DNA from: Fallopia convolvulus
Taxonomy: Eukaryota > Streptophyta > Magnoliopsida > Caryophyllales > Polygonaceae
Length of the DNA: 64,000 nt
NCBI GenBank assembly: GCA_964016875.1
Contig: OZ024721.1
Span: forward strand, 43,421,088 to 43,485,087
Direction of reading: 5' to 3'
The notes below the pieces were generated by a model, which was given only the letters and a program-made list of their open reading frames with translations, searched no databases and was not told the origin of the DNA. The position numbers and the translations under genes were made by a program. Positions 23,793 to 37,064 of this stretch are shown piece by piece; position 1 is the first letter of the stretch; each line of letters starts with the position of its first letter.

Positions 23793-26700
23793 CTAGATTT
23801 GCCTGCTGGTGACTATCAACTCTATAAGCGAGCAGAGGCAGACAATCTCGTATTTACAATGTAAAGGCGGGTCCTTGTCAGGAAGAGATGGGACCAACAC
23901 ACCATCTTTGAAAGTAAATCTTGAAGTGAGATGATAAGCAGAGGAATTCACTTCAATAGAATTGCTTTTTCCTCGATGACAAGTACATTCTCTGGGCATA
24001 ATTTCTCGGCTTTCTGGGATCTTGCACTTGCATTTGTCTACTTCCTCAGACTGAAACGCTTTCCCGCAACTTCCATCGATATACAAGTTTCTAACTGCTG
24101 AACAAAGACTCGAAGACAATGATGAGATAAAATCATGAACATCTTCCACAGTTGAGCAGCCACCAGCGAGTTCTAGCTCCTTACTGACAACCTTCTGAAC
24201 CAATTGATGAAGAGCATGTACACATCCAGGGCAAAAACTATATGAACATATAACGTCGGGCTTTTCTGATGAGAAATTAGCATCAATTCCAATGCAGGGA
24301 TTGGCTTCTCCATTTTCTACTGGAGACGAAGTTTCTGGCTGTTTGTGGGTCTCATTGGGTCCTAGGAGATCAAGACTACCAAAATCAGTAGAGACATGAG
24401 ATTTCATATCTGCAAATCCATTGAATTGTTTCAAGGAATCCAAGCAGCTGCCATTTATTGTAAATTCATGATGATGTTTGGAGATAAATGCTTCAGATAA
24501 TACTCCATTCTTCTCACTGGAAGGTTTTTGAATATCAGTAACAGCCTCGTGATCATCTTTTTCATGATTTATAGACTCCACCATGAAATCATTACAAGGG
24601 GGAGGCCGAACAATATGCCCTTCTGTTTTCGGAAGTTCCTGAACATTGTCAGAAGCAAAATCCTTCTCATTGTTATTCAAAGCAGCAGCTTTGGCATTGT
24701 TGATTGAGGTGCCCTCCACGCATTGTACAGGCTCAGCTTCATGAACGTTTCCATTAAGAACAATTGCTTCCTGTGCGCCAATACTGATTGTGGTACCATC
24801 CCCACTTCCTTGTAAAGTGTCTGCTTCCAGAAGATTTGAATCGAATCCACTTGCCTCCACGCTAACCTGAGGGGGATCACCTGAACAATCCTGATTGTTA
24901 TTAGCAGATCCTATATCAGTAAGCTTAGGTTTCACCACCTCTGTTTGAGAATCCAACTCCAAGCTGTAACATTAAGAAGTTTCATTAGTAATAATCATGA
25001 AAAAGATTGGAAATTATAAATAGATAAAAACAAGGCAAAGTGTTTCTGTACCTTCTTAAAGAGTGTACCCAATTATTAACCATGTCCTCCAAGTAAGCTG
25101 CTTGCGATAACAGTCTTACAAACTGATACCTATCTTTTCCTGCCTGAATTCGGGTACTGATCTCACCAACAAGAAGCTCAAGAACTTTCCTGATCTCCAA
25201 GGAGACTTCAGAAAGTGATGTGTATACTCCTCTGTATGCAGACAAACCAACAGCTAGTAGACCTCTCACAAAACTAAACTGATCTTTTCCCTTTGTATTA
25301 TCCTCTGTTGTATTACCACCAGCACGAACAATGCATGAGTTAAATGGCCAGCCTTTCCAAGGTCCACGAATGTCTGCAAAGGGGCCATCTTTCAACTTCG
25401 ATGTTACCCAACAAAGCTCGGCAAAATGTGGATAGCTCAGAATTTGATAGCCAAAGCAAGTTATCGCCATCAACAAGCTTGATTTTCCTTTCATTGTTCT
25501 ACTATTAGGTGGAACTGCTATCTTCTGAGCAGCCTCTTCAGGAGAATTAGTGGCAGATTTGGGTTCCTCTGTTGCACTAGAATTAACCTTCTGGAGAGGT
25601 GTATCCTTCTGATTTTCCTTTTGCCCTATGATTAGCATATGTGGGTCTTGATGAGGATGAGCTTTGTGATACATTAACTGTATGAACTGCTTGACTAAAT
25701 CTCTTTCCAGCTCAGATGCAAATGAATCCATCATCATCTCATGGTTGACTTTTCCATCCAAGTCGATTGTTCTAGGGACTGCATGCTGTGAAGAATCCAA
25801 ACCTTCAGAAGTAGATGCACCACTTTCAAAGAAATGTCTTACTCTGGAAGGTAATGCTGGATATGGGATGTCTGATGTAGCCTAGATATACAAATGACAT
25901 AAAAACCTCATTAAAATATGTAATGAAACCTCAAAAAGTTGATTTTAAAAACTTTAGTAAGTGATTTTATGAGGAACATACTACAAGTATAGCAAAAAGA
26001 TGATCTTTAGGAAAAGATTTCACCTCATTAATTTGAAAAACTTTAGATATACAAATGACATAAAAACCTCATTAAAATATGTAATGAATCCTCAAAATTT
26101 TGATTTTAAAAACTTTAGTAAGTGATTTTATGAGGAACATACTACAAGTACAAGTATAACAAAAAGATGATCTTTAGGAAAAGATTTCACCTCATTAATT
26201 TGAAAAACAGAGACTCAACCAGCACCATTATAGTGAAATATTTGGTGGGGAAGAATGAGCAGGAGGTAGTCTTACCATGATTATTAAGGATGATGCGACA
26301 CCTAAAGCTTCAACCTGTTCAGCAAAGCAGTTCCATGTTTGTGAAGCACACTGCACTACTTCAGTATCCGTAATTTCCACTGGATCACTCTCAGATGTAA
26401 GATTCTCTGTTGTGGACAGACTTTCTTCCATAACTTCACAGCATGTTTCCACAGCCCACAAATCAATTCTTGGCAGGAACAACACACATGATTTCAAACT
26501 TGCAGATCTCACTGCAAAAGTAAACAAGTTTAAAATCCTCTGTCAACAATAATTAGTCCTTAAGTCCACCTTGGAGGAAAAATCAGATAAAGTTTACTCT
26601 AAAGTGAAAGGACCAAAAAACATAGATCCAGGTAAGAACCATAGGTATTTATAAATGCCAGCTCTCTAGAAAGACCTAGTAAAATCATTAACACATAATG

Positions 26701-29700
26701 TACCAGCCTGCTAACAATAACATATTTAAAATTATTTTACTTACTTAGAATTTGTGTGATGCCTTGCAAAACATCACCATGCCCTTCTTGTGAAATCGTA
26801 GCCATATCAATCTTATGGATCTCTGTGTTCCCAACATAACAATGCACAAGGCAAGACGCGAGATGTCTTTGCCCTGATCTGGGATTCCCAGCAATCAACA
26901 TCCGATACCCAACTTCCTTCCTCCCATAACATAAATTTCCAAGGCCATAGAAAGCACTATCATGACTACATGGACCAAGTCTCACATTTACATCGCCATG
27001 GGCTTGTTTTGACATATCATTGATAGCGCAAACAGCATCTCCAACTAAAATGCCAATAGTAGAAAAGTTTGCCACTATCTTGTAAGCAATTTCTGATTCT
27101 TTGACCATAGTTTGAACATGACGCCACCAATCATCAGCGAACAAATTCTTTTCCAGTAGAGCAGAAACAATCACACTTTTGATGGTTGCTCCAGCTTTAG
27201 ATAACAGAGGCGGTAACCAGATGCGTTGATCAAGATAAAGGGATACAATCATGATGGATAATGGTTGCAGCAGACCAGGAACAAGGTAAGAATGCAGGGG
27301 TGCTCCTGCAATTTCATTAGCAGCAGCCCCTGCCTCTCTACGGGAACAAGGGGGTGGGGCCCTTGAAAGTGCCTCAAGCCAGTCTCTCTCCTCAACTACA
27401 ACAGTAGGAAGTTGGGGGCATTTTCCCTCAAAACCTCTCTCCCCAGCAACTCTGAGAATTTTTTGCAATGGACAGCTTCTTTTCAAAGCAGTCATTGCTG
27501 CTTGAGTGCAAAGAGCTTGCAGATCAGCACCAGCAAAACCCACAGTTTGTCCTGCAACCCACTGGAGCAAAGAACCACCAATCGGTTTAGGCCACTTTCT
27601 TGTATGCAGTGCTAATATGGCAGCTCTGTCCTCAACCTTAGGTAGTGGAAAGTAGATCTCCCTATCAAACCTTCCAGGTCGGCGCAGAGCTGGATCCACA
27701 GAGTCAGGACGGTTTGTTGCACCTATTACAATCACAGAGCCTCGGGATTTTAACCCATCCATCAAAGCAAGTAAGGTGGACACAACTGAACTGTGAGTTT
27801 GGTCTTGCTGCCTTGAACGAACAGGTGCGAGTCCATCGATTTCATCAAAGAATATTATTGAAGGTTGACATTTTTCTGCAACCTGAAACAAAAGCCTTAA
27901 CTGGCGCTCAGCATCACCAACATACTTGCCCAAACAGTCTGCGCCCTTTCTAGCAAAATAAGCTATCCTTTTATCACCACGGGCACAAGAGCCAATTAAT
28001 GACCTCACTACTAAGGTTTTGCCTGTTCCAGGATAACCGTGTAACAATACACCTCTGGGAGGTGTAAGCCCCATGTTATCAAAAAACTCAGGATACAGCA
28101 AGGGTAATATGACAACCTCTTTCATGCACCGGACCACATCTTGAAGCCCAGCAACAGAATCCCAGCTTTCAAACTTATTTTCACCTTCAGAATGAGAGCC
28201 ACCAACATAGACAGGGGAAATCCTTAACATGTCACGCTGAAGCCTCTTAGTCTCACGTTTCAGAAACTCCTCATCCTCACCGCATTTCTCCAACCATTTT
28301 TCTTCTGCTTCATGGTCCTTGCGCCAAGCATCATTGGACTGCTTCCTTAAAACCCGCTTCATTTTTTTAGCCTTCAGTTTCTTTATTCGTTGCAAATAAT
28401 GATGCCCATGAGGTTGAAAGAGATGTCTATGATCTGTGCAGGCTATGAGAAATTTGCGGTGATCAAAAATGCATCTACTAGCTCGCGCGCAGGGCTGTAT
28501 CATGTGAAGCAAAAGCAAAATAATAAGCAATTGGATAGCATTGTAAAAAGCATTTAATAGAAATTTACAATGTAAAGCTGTACACAAAACTTGAAACAAA
28601 ATTGATAATGAGATAAATGGATATTAATCAATTTTTTAGCCCTCACCAAGTGATAAGTTCTAGGGCATCTATCTACACGACAACCAGTAGTTGCACCTGG
28701 CCTGCCGCAGCAAGTGCACTTCAATGCCCTTCCTCTGCAAAGTGCAGCCCTGATATTTTTCAGGCATCCCAACCCAGCAAAATAAACCTACAGAAATAAG
28801 TAAGAGTCAAGCTGGATATCAGAGAGAATAAATTAAACAAATGGATCATGTATCTAATACTGTATATGAATATTATAATAAGATCTTTCAACATATGACC
28901 AAATCTGAAAGATTATTAACTGTGGAGACATATTAAATTCCAATTGTATAATGATATCAGTGATACTTTCATGACAGATTATATTGATTGAAAGAATTTA
29001 CAGTTTTTCCGCATCAATAATCTGAAACACAAGTTGCTAGCCCTGAGCTAGAATACCAAAGATATTTATCTGGCTCTGTGAAAAACATAAGAGTCAATAT
29101 TCCTTAAAATAGTCTCTACATTAAGCACAATTCCTGGCCATATGAGCTGCAGACCTCTACCCATTGCCCAAACACAATTCCTGATCATATGAAGTCAAAA
29201 CTGGTATGCGAATAAAAACACAAAGCTCAGACTCTTAACTCACTGTATTTCCTGATACACAAATTAATGAAAAGATGACAAAGGCACAAAAATGATAATA
29301 CATACCTCTGGACTCCATACAGCACATTGCTGATGAACCCAAATTCCAGCAATGCCATAACGGTCACTAATAGGGCCCAAGAGTCGTCCAAGCCAACCAG
29401 GCTCCTCGCCAAATCCATCCCATAAATCATATTCAGGCTCCTCGGAATCTGATGAACCACTATATGGTTCATGGTCACTCCCACCTGTACCAGGAACCAA
29501 CCTCTTGGGGGGCTTCCCATCAGTTCCCCCTCCACATAAACCACATCGCCTGCCCTCCTTTATACGTGATTTTCTACGTCTTACAGTGTAAGTGGCACAA
29601 GAATTTTCTGTTTGTTTTCCATGCTTATCCTCCAAATGCTTTTCCTGCTGTAAAGTATGTGAACTACTCTTCCCGTCAGTATTGCTGAAAACCTCTGCAA

Positions 29701-30823
29701 TCTCTTTCTCATTTAAGCCATCCTTTACACATTTTGCTGGATCTGATGCATTCACATTCTGCTCAGAAGCTTCAACATCATTATTGGCAATTAGGTTCTC
29801 CTCCAAATGTTTTTCATTTGCAGTTTCATTGTCATTCTCAACAACCTTGGAAGCACTGCAGTCAGCTTGTTCCTCATTTGTATCCTTGTTGGAATTCAAA
29901 TTCTCCTCCGACTGTATATCATCCCCAATTTCAATGCCTTTCTCAACCACCTGTGAAGCACTGTCCTCAATTTGTTCCTCCTCATTTGCATCATCATCAG
30001 CAGCAGCAGTTAGTTTCTCTTCAATACGAGCAGAACCAGCCTTGGACTCCTTGTCAACACCCTTTGAAACACCATCATCCACTTGTTCCTCCTTAATTGT
30101 ACCATTCATTTGACTCATCAACAATGTACCTTCCTCTTCACTCCTGCCTACGATCTCTTCCATACTACCTTTCTGACTGCCATTATCAGCTACACCCTGC
30201 AACTCAGCCTCACAGTCAATCGAAGCCCGAACCCTACCTGGCCTCTTTGACTTTACAATCGTCGATTTACCACCATCACTACACTCCTCCTTATCATTTA
30301 AACCATCATCAACCAAGATCACTTCATCCTCAATCTCATCTATATCCTTGAAAAGCTTCCTTTTCCCATGAGGAGAGCCTGCCTTTCCCTTGCCTCGACG
30401 TTTCGAAGTTCCAGCCCTAGTTCTCAGTCTAGTCTTCCAACCAGCAGAACCTTCCTCAGAGCTCTTTGAATTAGAACGAGAAGTTGAACCAGAACCACCC
30501 TTCCCCAAATCAGCTTGTCCTGCCCCTCTTCCCCCAGAACCCCCAAAATTTCTCCCTCCATTCAAATCAAATTTTTTCCGCCTTTTCTTGGAAGGGGGCG
30601 GTGACACATCAAGAATCACAGGCGCCCGCCTCACCCGGGAGCTCCGGCGAAGCTCAGAGTCATCAGCCACGGATTCAGCTCTACCATTTCCCTCATTCGG
30701 TTCAATTTTAAACGGACTCTCGCAAATGGCATCGAGTTTTTTATGCTTCTTTCGCTTTACTCCCAACCGGTTATGCTTCCCTCCTTTCGAGGAAGAAGAA
30801 GACGCCGGTTGAGACAATCGCAT
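23793..30823 (-). CDS. ePHD-finger and AAA-ATPase chromatin protein (BRP1-like)
   Basis: Large nuclear protein, about 1881 aa, resembling Arabidopsis At3g15120 (reported as BRP1, partner of the bromodomain ATPase BRAT1, acting against silencing at methylated loci). Exons: 30823-29306, 28787-28647, 28494-26745, 26511-26276, 25881-25052, 24963-23793; all join in phase. I start at the ATG of MRLSQPASSS; just upstream in frame is only TTG. Order: basic/acidic disordered N-terminus with SSRVRR; Cys-rich extended PHD from about 460 (RRCGLCGGG) through exon 2 (KCTCCGRPGATTGC, CPRTYHL) into PCARASRCIF; then a basic linker and the AAA core with Walker A HGYPGTGKT (about 706), Walker B IIFFDEID (about 768), sensor GATNRPD and RRPGRFDRE. 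A second, degenerate AAA follows (GNPRSGQRHLAS). The C-terminus is low-complexity then Cys-containing. No damage seen. Confidence 0.93.
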
Positions 30824-31250
30824 GACCAAAAAACAGGGGATTTTTTTTCTAAATATCCAAATTTACAAGCCAATATACGGACGGGCATTCATCAAATCGA
30901 CCTATTTCATGAAATCAAAATTAAGCCACTGATAATCCGACCAATTGGGGACTAAACTGCTAGCTGGAGATGTCAATCGAACGTACCTGGATGAAATTCC
31001 TAGAGGACAAACGTGTTCAGAGAAAAGCCCAAAAGTTAAATCCCTAGAAGAAACGACTGGATAACACTATTTGCACTCTGTTCATCTGTGAGTTTGCTGT
31101 GCATGTAGTGAGCTAAGAGTAGGTTTCGAACGGATTGCATTCCTCAGATGCTTCGCTCTCGCGCTCTGGCACTCCTCTCTTCTCTCGTATAAATCTTTCG
31201 CTGGTTGCTGAAGAACGATGACTAGGGCAGAGGAGATTCACGTTTCATAC
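30824..31250 (-). promoter_or_regulatory. Leader and promoter region of the BRP1-like gene
   Basis: A donor-like CATCCAG|GTACGT lies at about 30984-30990 and an acceptor-like AAATAG near 30907, so the 5' UTR may hold a short intron ahead of the ATG at 30823. A pyrimidine-rich stretch at about 31140-31195 may mark the transcription start area. No unambiguous TATA box was identified. Confidence 0.35.
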
Positions 31251-31876
31251 ACGTCTGATGAAGCCCACGCGCTAGGTTTAGCGTGACTTACACTAGTCTG
31301 TGTATTTTCGATCTTTTCTCCCGGGAAAAAAAAGTGAGGTTTTTTTTTTGTTGAATGTATTTGTTTATTTAGTTAGAGATAATTGAGAGATTTGATAGTA
31401 AACAAGTGTATTTTGTTCAGAAATTAATTTCTTTTATTTGGGGAAAATCGGGACAAAAAAGTTTGTAAAGAAAACCTAATTGTAAGTGAAAAAAAAACGT
31501 AATTAGACCCAAAAAAACAAGTGAAAAAAACGTAATGAATTTTGTGGCCAAGCTGTTATTATTTTTTTGGTTGCAATGCTGAATATTATTCAAATTTCCC
31601 ACCAAACGTTAGCGCGAAAGTTAAAATACCAATGTGGAGAGTACATATGAATTTGGACTTTGAAAATGAGGGTGGTGTTATTTTGCGCAAAAGATATGAG
31701 AATATTAGGGAAATTTTGAAACTCAACGGCATGCCATTTTACATTGGCTATGGGCTCCACACCAAAAAAAAGTGTTGGGAAGTGAAAATTGCTTATGTGG
31801 AAATGGTTTTGTCCTACTTAAGCTTATATGATATTTATTTTGAAAATATAATTAATAAATACTACATTAGTTCATA
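31251..31876. other. Intergenic, nothing recognised
   Basis: AT-rich, with T-runs. A 112-codon frame at 31542-31880 has no recognisable domain, is rich in Tyr/Ile/Lys as expected of random AT-rich sequence, and runs into a Helitron end. It is not called as a gene. Confidence 0.4.
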
Positions 31877-32460
31877 CTAGTTGTCCCCGTCGTGCCATGC
31901 ACGACTATGACTCGATATTTTTTAGATATACTATAAAAAAGATATTAATAAACAAAAATATAACATAAAATTTAATGTAAGTAATTTGTTGATTGTAATA
32001 TGTATAAAAATTATTTGTTTTTTAAAATCAAATAAAACAAACTAAATTTAAATAATGAGAATAATATATACAATGTTCATAAATTATTATGGTAAATTTT
32101 CAAATTGTGAGTTGCAATAAAAGTAAAGTATTTTGACCAAACTTCTCATAAGGAAATATTTTGATTAAAAAAAACATAGATTTATCAAAATATATAGGCT
32201 TATAATTATCTGTTTATATAAAATATTTTTTTTATAAGGAAAGCATTTTTTATCATTAAAGTTAAATATGACATGTAAGTGACGAGGTGAAAATAATACG
32301 ATGTGGCATATGACGTGTCAAAAATTACATGACATGGCTTGAGGAAAAGGCGACATGTGGCAAAATTCAATGTGTCGTATTTTAGAAGCGACATGTGGAT
32401 AAAGCTGACGTGGCGTAATGTGGTGGCTGCAAACCTTATTGCTTTTATATATATAGTAGA
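31877..32460 (-). mobile_element. Helitron-like element D, complete, non-autonomous
   Basis: Read on the minus strand it begins A|TCTACTATATATATAAAAGC and ends with the hairpin GTCGTGC-ATG-GCACGAC, then GGGGACAA and CTAG, with T as the next base. Both ends and the A/T insertion context fit the Helitron rules. The terminal hairpin is identical to that of element A 15 kb away, so they share a family. 584 bp, non-coding. Confidence 0.85.
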
Positions 32461-32865
32461 TTTACATATTCTTCTAACTCCTATCTTTTGTTCAAAAAAA
32501 AAATCTTCTTCTAACAACATATAGTAGACAATTTTTTTTTTTTGACTTTCGAATGGTGCCCTAAAAAAATTATTTTGGATAATATTCATGAACTTTGTCT
32601 TGAGTTCGTCTTGTACCCCTTTGTTCGTTTTTCCTTCAACTTCTATCAAATTTGTATTTAAAAAAGGGTTAAAAACAAGATTTAATTAAAAATAAAATAA
32701 AGCAAATTGGACTTCATTTTTCTTTTCCATTTGTGACCAACGACGAACGAAGAAAGATGAACGACAAAGATGAGGCCCAGCGTCCTCCATCGCGGGTTGA
32801 AGACAGAAGGCGGCGGTTGCGGACGAAAGGTGGTGGGGGCGGCAGCAGGTTTGATTTGGTGTGAT

Positions 32866-34288
32866 TGATATACTGTAGTTTATACAGTATAAATAAGACT
32901 TTTTAGTACACTTTTATAGAGACTTTTAGGTCTTTTAGAGCTTTTATTGAAAATCAAGATTTGAAGATCAAGTGTTCGAGATCATGGGTTGAAGTGAAGT
33001 CTGGAAAATAAAAATGGAACGAAATGATCTTCTTTTCTTCATAGCAAGATTGAATTGTCTGATTATAGAAATAACCATTTTTCTGCCAAAAAACATGCTT
33101 GATTGAATGCCCTCCCTTTACAGGTGCATTACCAACCTATACTTTATTCGTTCTGCTTGCTGCTCGCCTGGAAGTTTTGTTGAAGCATTGCGGCTGCGGG
33201 TACCACTATCGCGATCGTGGTGGATGTCGTTGAGGCTGCAGAAACACAAGGCAAAAGCGCGACCGCGGTGGCGTAACTGAGAGTAGTTGAGTTGAAGGCA
33301 ACGACCAAGGTTTCCACCACCGCGACCATGGTATTGTACCGCCTCGGAGGGTCAAGATAGTCGAACCGCGACCGCGGCTTTATCGGATTACTTGCGCGAA
33401 AGACTTTCCGAGTTATCTTTTATTTTTCTTCCTTTTCTATCTTTTTTAGATCTCTTTTTCCTTGTAAGGCTTTTTGTTAGACTTTGTTTTAAGGTTAGGC
33501 AATTTTACTTTGATCATTATTCAAGTTAGAGAAACCTTATGGAGAACTAAAACCCTATTTTCATCCATTGTTAAAGCTTTTGAATTTCAAGTTGTGAGAT
33601 TCTAATTTCAACTTTTCTTCCTTTGATTAGATCAATCTCTCTTATGCTTAATCTTTATTGAATGTTTTTTATTTCTACTTGTCTGATCAACTTGTTGAGA
33701 TTAACTACACTCTATTGCTAGGATCTAGTTTTTCTCGTTGAAAAACCTAATCTTTGTAGCAAACTCACTGTTTTAGGAATCGTTGGACAAAAACAATTGA
33801 GGAAAGAGAATTGGTTGCATGTTAATTGTTTAACTCGTTGTGAATCAATTGCATGTATTCTATTTATCATTGTTCTTAATGCTGATGTCAATTTAATTCA
33901 TGATTGTTTCATGTTTTGTTTGATATTAAATATTTGCATGACTCGTTGTCTTACTAATTACATCAGATTAGGATAGACATAATCTTAGTAAAGGAAGTGC
34001 TTCTTAAAAATTAATGATCAACAAAATTGATGATAAAAGTAGATGCTTTGAATGAACTTGTCTTCCTAATTGATACAACCAATCTTGTTTACTTGTCTGC
34101 TACATTGTTTTGCTTATTTAGAGTACATTAAATTATAAATCAACCCCCCCAGTTTACTTCTTTAGTTGATATAGATATTAACTTGAAAATACAAGATTCT
34201 CTTGGGTTCGACCCCGACTTACTGACTATATTTTAGTTGAGTAATAGGGATTTATCTTTGATTAGGCTTGACGACTTTAAGCATGTCA
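32866..34288 (+). mobile_element. Solo LTR (Athila/Tat-type), TSD GTGAT
   Basis: Begins TGATATACTGTAG and ends TTTAAGCATGTCA. It is flanked by the exact 5-bp duplication GTGAT (32861-32865 and 34289-34293). The typical LTR phrase TTGGGTTCGACCCCGAC lies at about 34204. Four GC-rich cores (for example GCGCGACCGCGGTGGCG) sit at 33199-33380. It is inserted in the left arm of the long-TIR element. No internal region remains, so it arose by LTR-LTR recombination. Confidence 0.9.
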
Positions 34289-35149
34289 GTGATCTAGGAT
34301 TTTTTTTTTTTTTGCAATTCATGTGTTAATGATTGCATTTAGGGCAATTTCGAGTATGATTTAGTTGATTTCTACCCAAATTTAGTGTTTGCATGTTCAA
34401 TTTTGGGTAATATCCGATCTTGGGTTCAAATTTATATTTGAACTTCTAGTTAGGGTTTAGTTTTAGGGCATTTCCAACTCTCATGTTTCTTCTCTAATTT
34501 ATAGCTCTTTCTTCTTAATGTGTAAGAATTTTCAATGTTCTAATATAATATTTGACAAGGCCAAATGGCAATTCTAAGTAATGGGAGATTTTAAGCGTTG
34601 AAACAAAACTGTAATTATTTGCCTTGATTTGAATCTTTCCCATAAGGCAAAACATCAATTTAGTAAAAATATTTGTCATCATTGTACATGTGAGTTGTCA
34701 TGTTCGTACTCTAAAGCATATGTTCTCCATTTTTGTTGAAGTTGAAAACACGCAATCCTCCAATGTTCACATCAATTACTCTAAACTTGATCAACCAACA
34801 ATTTTGTATTGAGATCAAATCCTTGTTAAAAATCCTCCAATGTTCACTTCTTTATCTTTTTCTTCTTTTTTAATCATTGTTGATTGGGAACTAGGAAACA
34901 ATAGAAAATGAAAATTTCTTCATTGTTGGATGCTTTTCTCTAGTTCTTATTTCTTTTTAATTAGGGTTTGTTGTTGATGTTGAAGGCTCGCTATTTTGTG
35001 TGTATGCTAAGTTTTTGGGTTGTCTTTTGCCTTGTTGTCCTAAATTATACTGAGGGGTTTGCACTTGGTTGGTTTGTAAAATTCATTGGTTTATTTTTTG
35101 TTGTTAGAGTTGAAATCACTTGTAAGACTTTGTTGAAAATAGCGTATTA

Positions 35150-35220
35150 GATTAATCGGTAGAGCAATTTGTTTATGCACAAAGATGTGGGTTCACCACA
35201 TAGGTTAATATGATTTCTTA
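35150..35220 (+). repeat. tRNA-like segment (degenerate)
   Basis: AATCGGTAGAGC resembles the D-arm/A-box of tRNA-Lys-like genes. A possible anticodon arm follows (TTTGT..ACAAA stem). Next comes a T-arm/B-box-like hairpin ATGTGG-GTTCA-CCACAT. The acceptor stem is absent, so it is a tRNA-derived remnant or SINE head, not a tRNA gene. Confidence 0.45.
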
Positions 35221-35699
35221 AGAATAAAAGATAGGTTTATTCAAAAACCAGACTTCAAAAGCATCCAATCAACTTGTCTTCTTTGATCAATTTAGCCATT
35301 TGAACAATAAAGAAGAGAAAAAGGTAGATGCCAAGTTTGCGATCACATTGAGTTCATTTTGACAATAAATGACATGATAGTACAGAGTTTGAATCCACAC
35401 TAACAATAAACATTGTTAACATAAATATCTTTAAATGACAAAGTATTATATCAGTTAGTAATTTTCTTTTATATGATGTTTATGTGATTCGATCCCTTTA
35501 AATGTATCCAGGATATGAATGATATAGAAAGATCGAAGAAATGGTGTTTGTGACAGATAGACAAATTATCCATATGAAAATTATGCTTGAGGCGCAAACC
35601 CACAGGTAGTAAGAAGTCGAATAAGAAAAAAAACTAAAACTAATGGAAAATGATCTGTTTGATCTAGAGAAACCATACTGTTTGATCAAGAGACCGTGT

Positions 35700-35765
35700 T
35701 AAGCTATGCGGGATTCAAACCCACATCTCTGTATATAAATATTGCTCTATTAATTGAGCTAATAT
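35700..35765 (-). repeat. tRNA-like segment (degenerate), inverted partner
   Basis: On the minus strand: TTAGCTCAATTAATAGAGC (D-arm with GCTC/GAGC stem), then a decayed anticodon arm, then GTGGGTTTGAATCCCGC (T-arm with a 7-base TTTGAAT loop). It is related to, and inverted relative to, the segment at 35150. The pair is placed almost symmetrically about the centre of the long-TIR element. Confidence 0.5.
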
Positions 35766-37064
35766 GTTATTTGTCAACATATGGGAGAGATACTTTTGTG
35801 ATTCCATTCTCAACACTTTTTTTGTCTCACATCCTAACATACAAAAAAGCATCATTAAGAATACAAAACACAGATGTATTAAACAAAATATAGCATCAAA
35901 GAGTAGACCTTAACAAGTAAATGCTTCAATTAGGAAAGCATACATGTTTTGTTATCATGACTGAACACTAGTATTATGTGGTTACTAAGCATGAACATTC
36001 ATTTAACTCTGATCTGAATTTGAAACGAGAGCATTGTTAGGCACTTTCATAGTACTCAGCTCCACAACCACCAAAAAACAAATTAAGAAACAAATTAAGA
36101 AATAATTTGAAACGAGAGCATTGTTAGGCACTTTCAATGTATTCATCATTAGTCTTTACTAAACATGAACTCAGATTTCAACTTCTTAGATTTAAACTTT
36201 TCCAACAACTTGATTTTATACATATAAGCAACCAATTTTCAGCCATTTTTGTCATCAAAAACTTAGATTCTAAAAAATAAGTGCATATAAGCAATCAAGA
36301 AGAAAAGACAATGCCCAATTTAGATTTATTATCATCATGATTTGTTAGTAAACAACCATTACAACAATATTATATTAGATACATCACACACACACAATCA
36401 CACATATCTCCACGTTTCACACTGGACACTAAGATTTAATATGATTCAAGATAGCACACATATTAACAAATCAAAGCTGATTTTGGAAATGTCTTAAAAT
36501 TAAACCCTAACTACAAGTTTAAACCCTAATTTAAACTCAAGATCAGATATCGCCCAAAATTGAACATACAAATAACAAATTAAGGTAGAAATCAACTAAA
36601 TTGTATTCTAAATCGCCCTAAATTCCATCATTAACCCATCGATTTCCCAAAATGCCCTAAATCACAGGAAACGATACTTGGAAATCCCACTATTGCTAGT
36701 CCGCCTCCCACCACCGTCCTACGTTGTTTGCCATCCGACATTGTCTATCTTCAGCCCGCGATGAACCTAGCTCGCCCTTAACCTTCTATCCTCCAGTTGG
36801 GCTTCGTCGTCTCCCTTTAATGGCTCTCTGCTTCTCTATCATAAAACTCTATCATAAGTTATATCTAATTTATTTTTTTATTTCGTTTACACATAAATAT
36901 GATTTGGTTTTTTTATTTATAAAAGTATTTTTCTTTTTCTTTTTAAATAGAAATGTGACGGAAGTGGGATGGAAATCTAAGAAAGGGTACGGAACGAACT
37001 TGGACAAAAACTCATGGATACCATGTAGAATAACTTTTTTTCAGGACACCATTCGAAAAAATAC

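Larger units (their letters stand above)
32543..37064. mobile_element. Long-TIR Mutator-like element, non-autonomous
   Basis: Very long imperfect inverted repeats. The left arm is 32543-32865 plus 34294-34475 (split by a solo LTR); the right arm is 36482-37064. Matching landmarks, left versus minus strand of right: TTTCGAATGGTGCCCT / TTTCGAATGGTGTCCT; CATCGCGGGTTGAAGACAGA / CATCGCGGGCTGAAGATAGA; TTTAGTTGATTTCTACC in both; ATGTTCAATTTTGGG in both; AGTTAGGGTTTA in both. Arms of about 500-580 bp suit TIR-type MULEs. The right outer end may be GGGAAATTCCATATGGTACC at 37099; the left equivalent is lost, so no target duplication could be checked. The interior (about 2 kb) has no transposase but holds two inverted tRNA-like segments. 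A foldback element is the alternative. Confidence 0.75.

Noticed and set aside
29452..30955. Plus-strand open frames rich in Pro/His/Ser opposite the BRP1-like exon 1
   Set aside because: They mirror the charged, repetitive coding sequence on the minus strand and have no domain of their own.
31542..31880. 112-codon plus-strand frame
   Set aside because: AT-rich random-type composition, no domain, and it overlaps a Helitron terminus.
32206..32649. 147-codon minus-strand frame
   Set aside because: It spans Helitron D and flanking sequence; not a gene.
35150..35765. Functional tRNA-Lys genes
   Set aside because: Acceptor stems are absent and the anticodon arm of the minus-strand copy is decayed; kept only as tRNA-like remnants.
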